Below are positions 7,097 to 13,224 of a stretch of 13,224 nucleotides of DNA, in pieces (positions within the stretch are counted from its first letter, which is position 1; each line of letters starts with the position of its first letter). The notes under the pieces are model-generated. The model made no database searches and was not told where the DNA came from. It saw only the letters and a program-made list of their open reading frames with translations. Source of the stretch: an uncultured Prevotellaceae bacterium (GTDB lineage Bacteria > Bacteroidota > Bacteroidia > Bacteroidales > Bacteroidaceae); NCBI GenBank assembly GCA_945827465.1, contig CALZOH010000075.1, forward strand, positions 1 to 13,224. Direction: 5' to 3'. The translations under genes and the position numbers were made by a program.

Positions 7097-8389
7097 TTAT
7101 TGGGGTGTTCTACGGTAGAGCACAAATGCGATAATAGCAAATATAATGTTGGGAATCCAAACAGAAATCATGGGGGGCCATCCGGCATTAATGGCAAAGG
7201 TGGACGAGATGGTTTGGAACAGAATATAGGAGAAGCTCAGGGCGAGACCGATGCCCAACGGCAGTCCCATACCCCCTTTACGCTTTTCGCACGAAAGGGT
7301 GACGCCTATCAAGGTCAGGATGAATGCCGCAAATACCGACGCAATGCGCTTGTGATATTCCACTTCAAACAAACTGACGTTGGTCGAACCGCGCAGACGT
7401 TGCTTCTCAATGTATTCCTGCAGTTCGGGCATGGTCATCGTTTCCTGCTGGTTGCGGGTGTAAAGCAGGTCGGAGGGCTCCATGCTGATGATGGTGTCCA
7501 TTTGGGTGCCCGATGTAATCACTTCGTGCATGCCTCGCAACTGTCGGATACGGTAGTTATAGATCTTCCATTTGTAGCGCACGTCCGAGAGTGTATCATA
7601 TTGAATGCGGATAGCCGTCATGTGCGACACTAACTTCTTGTTGACAAACTTGTCGAGTGAGAAGTTCATGCCTGACTTGCTGTCGTTGTTATAGGTGGAA
7701 ATGAAGGCTACCACGCCGGTATCGACTTGTAACTGTACGTTGTCGACAATGGAAATCTTCTGCTTCTTGAAATATTTGTTCTCAAAGTTCAACCGCTCTA
7801 TGTTGCTGTGAGGAATGATATAGCCGCCCAGCACGAAGCTAACCACAGCAATGAGTCCGGCAGAAATCATGTAGGGTTTCAGCAGGCGGTTGAAGCTCAT
7901 TCCATTCGACCGCATGGCGATGATTTCAGAGTTGTCGGCCAGTTTGGACGTGAAGAAGATAACGGATATAAAAACAAACAGAGGACTGAACAGATTGGCG
8001 AAGTAGGGAATGAAGTTCAGGTAATAGGTGAACACGATTTTTTGCCAAGGTGCATGACTCGATGTAAACTTGTCGATGCGTTCGTTGTAATTGAACACAA
8101 TTACGATGGCAATAATCAAGATGATGGAGAAGATAAAGGTGCCGATAAATTTCTTGATGATATATCGGTCGAGTTTGGTGAGCCATGGATGTTCCTCAAA
8201 GTGCCTTCTGATCTTTCTGGGTAGGTGAAACCTCAGTCGGGGAATGATTCGGCGTTGGGGGGGTGTCGGTTCGGCTTCGGTAACGGTTACATCCAGTGGA
8301 GTATCTGCATGGGAGGCGGACGGTTGTTTCTTCTTGAACAATCGGCTGAACGGATGACCTATGGATAAAAGGATGGTTTTAAGCCCCAT
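7097..8389 (-). CDS. LptF/LptG-family permease (lipopolysaccharide export)
   Basis: This inner-membrane protein of the YjgP/YjgQ family would form the transmembrane part of the LptB2FG ABC exporter that extracts LPS from the inner membrane. With the ATG at 8389 it has 430 residues. Residues 1-75 are a basic, proline-containing extension. A conserved core (KLDRYIIKKFIGTFIFS) leads into helix 1 (about 81-101). Helices 2 and 3 lie at about 129-149 and 174-194, with the conserved EIIAMRSNGMS between them. A periplasmic beta-rich domain follows, then three helices near the C-terminus (about 345-427). I rejected a GTG at 8452, which would overlap tgt by 43 nt; the ATG lies 20 nt after the tgt stop. 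The start could be further inside, since typical relatives begin near residue 70. LptF and LptG cannot be told apart here. Confidence 0.9.
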   Translation of the reverse strand: MGLKTILLSIGHPFSRLFKKKQPSASHADTPLDVTVTEAEPTPPQRRIIPRLRFHLPRKIRRHFEEHPWLTKLDRYIIKKFIGTFIFSIILIIAIVIVFNYNERIDKFTSSHAPWQKIVFTYYLNFIPYFANLFSPLFVFISVIFFTSKLADNSEIIAMRSNGMSFNRLLKPYMISAGLIAVVSFVLGGYIIPHSNIERLNFENKYFKKQKISIVDNVQLQVDTGVVAFISTYNNDSKSGMNFSLDKFVNKKLVSHMTAIRIQYDTLSDVRYKWKIYNYRIRQLRGMHEVITSGTQMDTIISMEPSDLLYTRNQQETMTMPELQEYIEKQRLRGSTNVSLFEVEYHKRIASVFAAFILTLIGVTLSCEKRKGGMGLPLGIGLALSFSYILFQTISSTFAINAGWPPMISVWIPNIIFAIIAFVLYRRTPQ

Positions 8390-8409
8390 GAGATAGTTGG
8401 ATTGTACCG

Positions 8410-9540
8410 TTAGAGTCGTTGTTGCAGCAGGGGAATCATCTGGCTTTTCCACGCAGTGAAGTTGCCTTCCTCAATGTGTTGGCGAGCCTGCCTTACCAAT
8501 TCTAAGTAGAATGCCAGATTATGAATGGAGGCAATCTGCATGGCCAGCAATTCTTTGGCTTTGAAGAGATGGTGGAGGTAAGCCTTGGTGTATTGCCGAT
8601 CAACGTAAGATGTTCCGGCCTCGTCAATGGGGGTGAAATCGTCCTGCCATTTGCGGTTGCGCATGTTCATGACGCCTTGCGAGGTGAAAAGCATCGCGTT
8701 GCGCCCATTGCGGGTGGGCATCACGCAGTCGAACATGTCGACTCCTCGCGAAATAGCTTCCAACAAGTTGGTCGGGGTTCCCACTCCCATCAGGTAGCGG
8801 GGGCGGTCAAGAGGCAGGATGGCATTGACTACCTCAATCATTTCGTACATCACTTCGGCAGGTTCGCCCACAGCCAAGCCTCCAATGGCATATCCGTCGG
8901 CGTTGAACTGCGTAACGTAACGGGCACTCTCTTCGCGCAAGTCTTTGTAGGTGCAGCCTTGCACAATGGGGAACAGCGATTGCTGATAGCCATAAAGGGG
9001 TTGGGTCGTGTTGAAGCGGTCAAAGCAACGCTTCAGCCAACTATGGGTGAGTTGCAGACTCTTCTTGGCGTATTGGTAGTCGGCTGTTCCGGGTGGACAT
9101 TCGTCAAAAGCCATCATGATGTCGGCACCGATGGCGCGTTCAATGTCAATGACTTTTTCGGGGGAGAAGAAGTGTTTGCTGCCGTCAATATGTGAACGAA
9201 ATTCGCATCCGTCTTCTTTGAGTTTGCGGATGTTGGTCAGCGAGAATACTTGGAACCCGCCGCTGTCGGTAAGCATGGGGCGGTCAAAACCATTGAACTT
9301 GTGCAATCCTCCGGCCTTTTGGATGATGTCGATACCCGGGCGCAAATAGAGATGATAGGTGTTGCCTAAGATGATTTGTGCTCGGATGTCATCCTTGAGT
9401 TCGTGGGTATGTACGCCTTTAACGGTAGCCTCGGTACCAACGGGCATGAAAATGGGAGTTTGGATGTCGCCGTGGTCCGTGTGGATGATGCCGGTGCGGG
9501 CTTGGCTGAGGCTATCCGTTTGTTGCAGTTCAAAGGTCAT
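8410..9540 (-). CDS. tgt: tRNA-guanine(34) transglycosylase (queuine/preQ1 insertion)
   Basis: Tgt exchanges guanine 34 in GU(N)-anticodon tRNAs for a queuosine precursor. The 376-residue length is normal for the family. Visible motifs are TDSGGFQ (91-97, general acid Asp92), MAFDECPPG (143-151), GGLAVGE (220-226), RYLMGVGTP (248-256) and GVDMFDCVMPTRNGR (266-280), with nucleophile Asp271. The zinc site is unusual. Where other bacterial Tgts carry the CxCxxC cysteines, this protein has Gly309, Ser311 and Asp314, and only the histidine ligand (His340 in IHNL) remains. The reading frame around it is intact, so this is not a frameshift. The ATG at 9540 is 7 nt after the lon stop. Tgt is cytoplasmic and normally a homodimer. 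Confidence 0.95.
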   Translation of the reverse strand: MTFELQQTDSLSQARTGIIHTDHGDIQTPIFMPVGTEATVKGVHTHELKDDIRAQIILGNTYHLYLRPGIDIIQKAGGLHKFNGFDRPMLTDSGGFQVFSLTNIRKLKEDGCEFRSHIDGSKHFFSPEKVIDIERAIGADIMMAFDECPPGTADYQYAKKSLQLTHSWLKRCFDRFNTTQPLYGYQQSLFPIVQGCTYKDLREESARYVTQFNADGYAIGGLAVGEPAEVMYEMIEVVNAILPLDRPRYLMGVGTPTNLLEAISRGVDMFDCVMPTRNGRNAMLFTSQGVMNMRNRKWQDDFTPIDEAGTSYVDRQYTKAYLHHLFKAKELLAMQIASIHNLAFYLELVRQARQHIEEGNFTAWKSQMIPLLQQRL

Positions 9541-9547
9541 GTAGGTA

Positions 9548-12001
9548 TTACGCTTCTTTGTGATCCTGTGGAATGGTGAAATCTATGGGGTTGGCCACTT
9601 TCTCGTCGGTCAGAGCAATCTTCAAGACGTCTTGGATGTCTTCAACGTAGTCGAAAGTAACACCTTTCAGATAGATGTCGGCAATTTCTTCAATGTCCTT
9701 TTGGTTCTCCTTGCTGAGGATGATGCGGTTGATACCGGCCCTCTTGGCTGCCAAGATTTTTTCTTTGATACCACCTACGGGTAATACTTTTCCTCTCAGG
9801 GTAATTTCACCGGTCATGGCCACTCGGTCCAATACTTTGCGCTGCGTGAGGGCAGAGGCGATGGAGGTGGCGATGGTGATACCGGCCGAGGGGCCGTCTT
9901 TGGGTACGGCACCTTCAGGAACGTGGATGTGGATGTTCCAATTATCAAAAATCTGATAGTCGATTTGAAGGAGTGAGGCGTGGGCCTTGATGTATTCCAA
10001 TGCCAAGACAGCCGATTCCTTCATGACATCGCCCAAGTTACCTGTCAATGTCAACTTGGAGCCCTTTCCCTGACTGAGGCTTGTTTCGATGTAGAGGATT
10101 TCGCCGCCTACCGATGTCCAGGCAAGCCCTGTCACGACACCGGCATAGTCGTTGCCCTGGTACTTGTCGCGAATGAAGGGTGGATTCTTCAGTAATTCCG
10201 GTATGTCATCTGCCTTGATGGTAGAGTAGGGTATCTCTTCATTCTTGACATAAGCGAAAGCCTCTTTGCGGAAGATTTCGCTGATGCGTTTCTCCAACTG
10301 TCTTACACCGCTTTCACGGGTATATTGTTCAATGATTCTCTCGAGGGCATCCTTGGTGAAGGTGATTTTTTGTGACTTGCTGAATCCGGCCGCTTCTTTT
10401 TCCTTTGGAATCAGATGGCGTTTGGCTATTTCAATCTTTTCTTCAGTGATGTAGCCGCTCATCTCAATCAGTTCCATTCGGTCGAGTAGGGGGGCGGGAA
10501 TGGTACTTAGGTTGTTGGCCGTGGCAATAAACATAATTTTCGACAGGTCGTAATCCAAGTCGAGGAAGTTGTCGTGGAAGGCTACGTTCTGTTCCGGATC
10601 GAGCACTTCAAGCAGGGCCGATGCCGGGTCGCCATTGATGGTGTTTTGGGTTACCTTGTCAATTTCGTCCAAAACAAAGACGGGGTTGCTCGAACCGCAT
10701 TTGATGAGACTTTGAATGATGCGGCCGGGCATGGCACCTACGTAGGTGCGTCGGTGTCCGCGTATTTCGGCTTCGTCATGAACTCCACCCAATGATACTC
10801 TGACATACTTGCGCTTCAAAGCTTTGGCAATACTCTTTCCCAACGAGGTCTTACCGATTCCCGGGGGGCCGTAAAGGCAGATGATGGGCGATTTGAAGTT
10901 ACCGCGTAACTTGATGATGGCCAAATGCTCCAAAATGCGCTCCTTGATCTTCTCCAGTCCGTAGTGATCGCTGTTAAGAGCTTTCTCTGCTTTCTTGATA
11001 TCTAAGTTGTCGGTGGTATATTCGTTCCACGGCAGGCTAATCATGGTTTGCAGATAGTTCATCTGCACGTTGTAGTCGGGGCTTTGCGGGTTGATGCGCT
11101 CTAATTTGGAAAGTTCTTTTTCAAAAGCTTTCTTGATTTCATCCGACCACTTTTTCTTCGAGGCCTTTTCCTCTAACTCTCTTAAATCTTGTTCGGTCGG
11201 TGATTCGCCCAACTCATCCTGCATGTTTTTGATTTGTTGTTGCAGGAAGTATTCTTTTTGCTGTTGGTCAAGATCTTCTCGGGTGCGTTCCTGGATATTG
11301 GCCTTCAGCGATGCGTATTGTATTTCGCGGTTTAGGATCGACAGCAACTTGTAAGCTCTCTCTTTGATGTTGCTGATGCGAAGCAACTCAATCTTTTCTT
11401 CGATAGGGAAGGAGAGATTGGTGCAGATAAAGTTGATGAGAAACTCTTCGTTAGAAATATTTCGGATGGCAAAATAGGAGTCGTCGCGCAGATTCTCGTT
11501 AAGTTTCATCAAACGGAAGGTGAGATCTTTGCAGGCGTCTACTAAGGCTGCAAATTCTTTGTCCTTGAGGTCGGAGGCTTGCTCGTTGAAGAGTTTAACC
11601 TTACCAACGTAGATGGGATCTTTTTGTTCCAGACTCTCCAACTTAAATCTGCGGAAGCCTTGCAACAAAACGGTGACGCGTTTGTTGGGCAATTCCAAAA
11701 TGCGCATCACCTTAGCCACAGTACCTGTCTTGTAGAGATTCTTCTCGGTGGGTACGTCAACGTCGGCATTATTTTGGCACAGGATACCGATACACGAGTC
11801 CTGTATCTTTGCTTTTTTAACAACATCAAGCGAGAATTGACGTTCGATAGCTACGGGAATAACAATTCCGGGAAACAATACCATGTTCCGTAAGGGAAGG
11901 ATAGGCAGTACGTCTCCGCATTCTATATTGAAAAAGGAAGGAATATCTCCGTCAAAGTCGGCAATTAGCGAAAAAGGATTTTGATTTGAATCGTCGTTCA
12001 T
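9548..12001 (-). CDS. lon: ATP-dependent Lon protease (endopeptidase La)
   Basis: Lon is a cytoplasmic hexameric AAA+ serine protease that degrades misfolded and regulatory proteins. The 817-residue chain has a LonN substrate-binding domain (about 30-230, LPILPLRNMVLFPG at 32-45), a coiled-coil, Gln/Glu-rich link (240-300), an AAA+ module with Walker A GPPGIGKT (378-385) and Walker B VFVLDEID (441-448), and a C-terminal protease domain. The catalytic dyad is Ser705 in PKDGPSAG and Lys748 in GGIKEK, with the family-usual spacing of 43. The ATG at 12001 is preceded by a leader of about 50 nt and a good -7 box. It is first in a tight run with tgt, LptF/G and the helicase. Upstream transcription from the RyR gene may also reach it. 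Confidence 0.97.
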   Translation of the reverse strand: MNDDSNQNPFSLIADFDGDIPSFFNIECGDVLPILPLRNMVLFPGIVIPVAIERQFSLDVVKKAKIQDSCIGILCQNNADVDVPTEKNLYKTGTVAKVMRILELPNKRVTVLLQGFRRFKLESLEQKDPIYVGKVKLFNEQASDLKDKEFAALVDACKDLTFRLMKLNENLRDDSYFAIRNISNEEFLINFICTNLSFPIEEKIELLRISNIKERAYKLLSILNREIQYASLKANIQERTREDLDQQQKEYFLQQQIKNMQDELGESPTEQDLRELEEKASKKKWSDEIKKAFEKELSKLERINPQSPDYNVQMNYLQTMISLPWNEYTTDNLDIKKAEKALNSDHYGLEKIKERILEHLAIIKLRGNFKSPIICLYGPPGIGKTSLGKSIAKALKRKYVRVSLGGVHDEAEIRGHRRTYVGAMPGRIIQSLIKCGSSNPVFVLDEIDKVTQNTINGDPASALLEVLDPEQNVAFHDNFLDLDYDLSKIMFIATANNLSTIPAPLLDRMELIEMSGYITEEKIEIAKRHLIPKEKEAAGFSKSQKITFTKDALERIIEQYTRESGVRQLEKRISEIFRKEAFAYVKNEEIPYSTIKADDIPELLKNPPFIRDKYQGNDYAGVVTGLAWTSVGGEILYIETSLSQGKGSKLTLTGNLGDVMKESAVLALEYIKAHASLLQIDYQIFDNWNIHIHVPEGAVPKDGPSAGITIATSIASALTQRKVLDRVAMTGEITLRGKVLPVGGIKEKILAAKRAGINRIILSKENQKDIEEIADIYLKGVTFDYVEDIQDVLKIALTDEKVANPIDFTIPQDHKEA

Positions 12002-12061
12002 TGTGACTGGTAATCTTAAGTGTAAAAGTTACTGAGTAAGTCTTCTTGTTAAAAGGAAGTG

Positions 12062-12069
12062 CAAAGGTA
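12062..12069 (-). promoter_or_regulatory. -7 promoter box of lon
   Basis: TACCTTTG on the minus strand is an exact match to TAnnTTTG, lying in the gap between the RyR gene and lon. It predicts a transcript start near 12055 and a leader of about 54 nt. I see no clear -33 TTG at the usual spacing. No heat-shock-type element is evident. Confidence 0.6.
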
Positions 12070-12130
12070 GTGTATTTACTTGAGACTTGGGGAGTCGGCT
12101 TTGTCCTTTTCCTAATATTAGTTACATCTT

Positions 12131-12520
12131 TTAACCAACCGTGTCGTCGCTCCCCGCCTTTTTGGAGCGTTTGGAGCATCCGTCAGACGAAGGATTTTCT
12201 GACTCGCCGGCTTCTGATGAAGTAGGTTTGGTAATGGTGAAGCCCAACCGGGTAATCAGCTTGAGTGTTTCGAGTGCGGTATTGCGATCGTAATCTTTTT
12301 CTGATTCGCTCAACGCTTCATAAGGTATCAAGCAGGGATGTTGCTTGAGCGCGTCGTTGCGTTGAGCACCATATACCCATCCTTCTTTCATGCGCTGCCG
12401 AGCCCATACTTCGTGAACATTTCTGGCGATATCATCAGCCAGTGCGAACAGTTCTGTTGGCAGTGTTATATCTGAGGTGTCAATGGGCGAAGGGCAATAG
12501 TTAGAAATCGTAGTACTCAT
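12131..12520 (-). CDS. Small RyR-domain protein
   Basis: This 129-residue protein contains a Ry (ryanodine-receptor repeat) domain at about residues 25-95. The hallmark core is EGWVYGAQRND (46-56), then KQHPCLIPYEALSESEKDYD (59-78) and RNTALETLKLITRLGF (79-94). In animals such repeats occur in ryanodine receptors. Stand-alone copies occur in Bacteroidetes and phages, where their function is unknown to me. The C-terminal 35 residues are polar, Ser/Glu/Lys-rich and probably disordered. There is no signal peptide or membrane helix. The ATG at 12520 is the first after a matching -7 box. The gene reads toward lon, 129 nt upstream of it; lon has its own promoter, so the link between them is positional only. 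Confidence 0.88.
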   Translation of the reverse strand: MSTTISNYCPSPIDTSDITLPTELFALADDIARNVHEVWARQRMKEGWVYGAQRNDALKQHPCLIPYEALSESEKDYDRNTALETLKLITRLGFTITKPTSSEAGESENPSSDGCSKRSKKAGSDDTVG

Positions 12521-12551
12521 ATAATGTATCTTATAGAATTAAAAACGTTTG

Positions 12552-12559
12552 CAAAGATA
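12552..12559 (-). promoter_or_regulatory. -7 promoter box of the RyR gene
   Basis: TATCTTTG on the minus strand matches TAnnTTTG and lies 31 bases upstream of the RyR ATG. It overlaps an 8-bp palindrome TTTGCAAA (12548-12555). The -33 region is not convincing. Confidence 0.5.
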
Positions 12560-12624
12560 ATACATGGCGAGCGCATTTAATGCTTTCTTAGCATGAATGT
12601 GAATAGAACGAAATATTAGGGGTG

Positions 12625-12632
12625 CAACTTTG
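12625..12632 (+). promoter_or_regulatory. Possible -7 box of the small-peptide gene
   Basis: CAACTTTG differs from TAnnTTTG only at its first base. It is followed by an A-rich leader ending at the ATG at 12657, a layout common for Bacteroidetes genes. It makes 12521-12656 a divergent promoter region with the RyR gene. No -33 element is evident. Confidence 0.4.
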
Positions 12633-12656
12633 CATCGCAAACAAAAACAGAAACAG

Positions 12657-12803
12657 ATGAAGAAAAACAAAATGCTATCGGATGCGAAGAAGGTGCTATA
12701 CCTTGTGCTGATGTTCGCTTGTTCAGGACCGGCTTATGCAGGAATCGTCAAAGGAATCGCAAGCAAAATTGTTGAAGCGGGATTTTGTGGTATGACATTT
12801 TGA
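12657..12803 (+). CDS. Putative secreted peptide, 48 residues
   Basis: This is a short frame, ATG at 12657 to TGA at 12801-12803, that I do not recognise. Residues 1-12 are strongly basic (MKKNKMLSDAKK). A hydrophobic core follows (VLYLVLMFAC, 13-22), then SGPAYA (23-28), a good signal-peptidase I site. Cleavage after Ala28 would release a 20-residue peptide starting GIVKGIASKIVEAG and ending FCGMTF, with spacing suited to an amphipathic helix and a single cysteine. Cys22 is a poor lipobox (MFAC) but lipidation cannot be excluded. Support comes from the promoter-like box and A-rich leader, and from being the only plus-strand gene-like frame here. It is short enough to be chance or the remnant of a larger gene. 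Confidence 0.5.
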   Translation: MKKNKMLSDAKKVLYLVLMFACSGPAYAGIVKGIASKIVEAGFCGMTF

Positions 12804-12835
12804 ACAGTTCCCTTGTTTGCCATTTGCCTATGTGA

Positions 12836-12956
12836 AGGGCGTATGCCCTTGCGTCCCTACATATTTACCATTGATTCGTTGGGGATACGGTGATGGATGG
12901 TGTCGTTTATATTTTGTATTTCGCCAAAAACTGTAGGGGCGTATCGCATACGCCCT
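12836..12956. repeat. Imperfect inverted-repeat pair (MITE- or REP-like)
   Basis: The left arm (12836-12861) begins AGGGCGTATGC and ends CCCTACA. The right arm (12932-12956) is its reverse complement with a few differences, beginning TGTAGGGGCGTAT and ending ATACGCCCT. The 70 bases between them are AT-richer, with no gene. Each arm can also fold alone: AAGGGC/GCCCTT around GTAT (12835-12850), and GGGCGTAT/ATACGCCC around CGC (12937-12955). This fits a short non-autonomous element or a pair of dispersed intergenic repeats. No transposase or clear target duplication is seen. Confidence 0.6.
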
Positions 12957-13010
12957 GATATGAGCGAACAGTGGAAGACGGCGGCGAACATATGATCGTT
13001 GAAAGCCTGC

Positions 13011-13224
13011 CGCGGAGCGCGGCAAGCTTTTCCCGCCTGGGAAAATGTTCCCGCGGAGCGCGGCGAGGTTTTCCTGCTTGGGAAAATGTTCCCGCGGAGT
13101 GCGGCAAGCTTTTCCCGCCCGGGAAAACGTTCCCCACGAGCCGGGCAAGCTTTTCCTGCCCGGGAAAACGTTCCCCACGAGCGCGGCAAGCTTTTCCCGC
13201 CCGGGAAAACGTTCCCCACGAGCC
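13011..13224. repeat. 41-bp tandem repeat array, five full copies and a partial sixth
   Basis: Units begin at 13011, 13052, 13093, 13134, 13175 and 13216, exactly 41 bases apart, and the array runs off the right edge. Each has the core GGCAAGCTTTTCCCGCC, then GGGAAAA and GTTCC, with scattered substitutions. Units 1-3 open with CGCGGAG and units 4-6 with CCACGAG, so there are two subtypes. Within units TTTTCCC can pair with GGGAAAA across a 4-nt loop, and GGGAA can instead pair with the following TTCCC. Because 41 is not a multiple of three, reverse-strand frames stay open in all three phases through shifting translations of the same repeat, so they are not genes. There are no unique spacers, so it is not CRISPR. 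Confidence 0.9.

Noticed and set aside
8390..8452. GTG at 8452 as the LptF/LptG start
   Set aside because: It would overlap tgt by 43 nt and add 21 residues without family support. The ATG at 8389 follows the tgt stop at a normal distance.
11952..12179. Minus-strand 75-codon frame between RyR and lon
   Set aside because: It overlaps both genes in another frame, contains the lon promoter and shows no domain or start signal.
12835..12850. Terminator for the small-peptide gene
   Set aside because: A 6-bp stem (AAGGGC/GCCCTT) is present but no T-run follows. It is better explained as part of the inverted-repeat arm.
12828..13219. Three overlapping minus-strand frames of 116, 120 and 76 codons
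   Set aside because: They translate the 41-bp repeat in shifting phases (GNVFPGGKSLP, GTFSQAGKA and similar) and then run through the inverted-repeat pair. The repeat length is not a multiple of three and no promoter is seen.
13011..13224. CRISPR array
   Set aside because: Units abut with no unique spacers, vary internally, and no cas genes are in the window.

Overview
The window looks like chromosomal DNA from a member of the Bacteroidales, most likely Prevotellaceae. The evidence is a Porin_10-type outer-membrane protein, a four-subunit 2-oxoacid:ferredoxin oxidoreductase operon, and an RyR-domain gene upstream of a lon-tgt-LptF/G-DEAD-box block. Promoters carry the Bacteroidetes-type TAnnTTTG -7 box and starts lack Shine-Dalgarno sequences. 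I assign the genus-level affinity from gene content and style only. All recognised genes but one lie on the minus strand.

Layout, left to right. (1) Positions 1-2225 (-): a large putative porin running off the left edge, complete except for its last one or few codons, with its own promoter at about 2273-2304. (2) 2315-5482 (-): a tightly packed operon. In transcription order it encodes a small TPR protein, a 2x[4Fe-4S] ferredoxin-like delta subunit, the alpha subunit (VorB/KorA type), a small two-helix membrane protein, the TPP-binding beta subunit and the gamma subunit. Four of its five junctions overlap or nearly touch. (3) 5657-5699: a rho-independent terminator closing the next block. (4) 5729-12001 (-): lon, tgt, an LptF/LptG-family permease and a DEAD-box RNA helicase in transcription order, with gaps of 7, 20 and 18 nt. 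(5) 12131-12520 (-): a small RyR-domain protein upstream of lon. (6) 12657-12803 (+): a 48-residue putative secreted peptide, divergent from the RyR gene. (7) 12804-13224: no credible gene. This stretch holds an imperfect inverted-repeat pair (12836-12956) and five full copies plus part of a sixth of a 41-bp tandem repeat (13011-13224), which continues past the right edge.

Functionally, the oxidoreductase operon links 2-oxoacid decarboxylation to CoA with ferredoxin reduction. The lon block combines protein quality control, tRNA wobble-base modification, lipopolysaccharide export and RNA remodelling. The porin contributes to the outer membrane. The items most worth a second look are the divergent small-peptide gene, the 41-bp repeat array, the membrane protein inside the oxidoreductase operon, the Tgt that lacks its three zinc cysteines, and the RyR protein beside lon.
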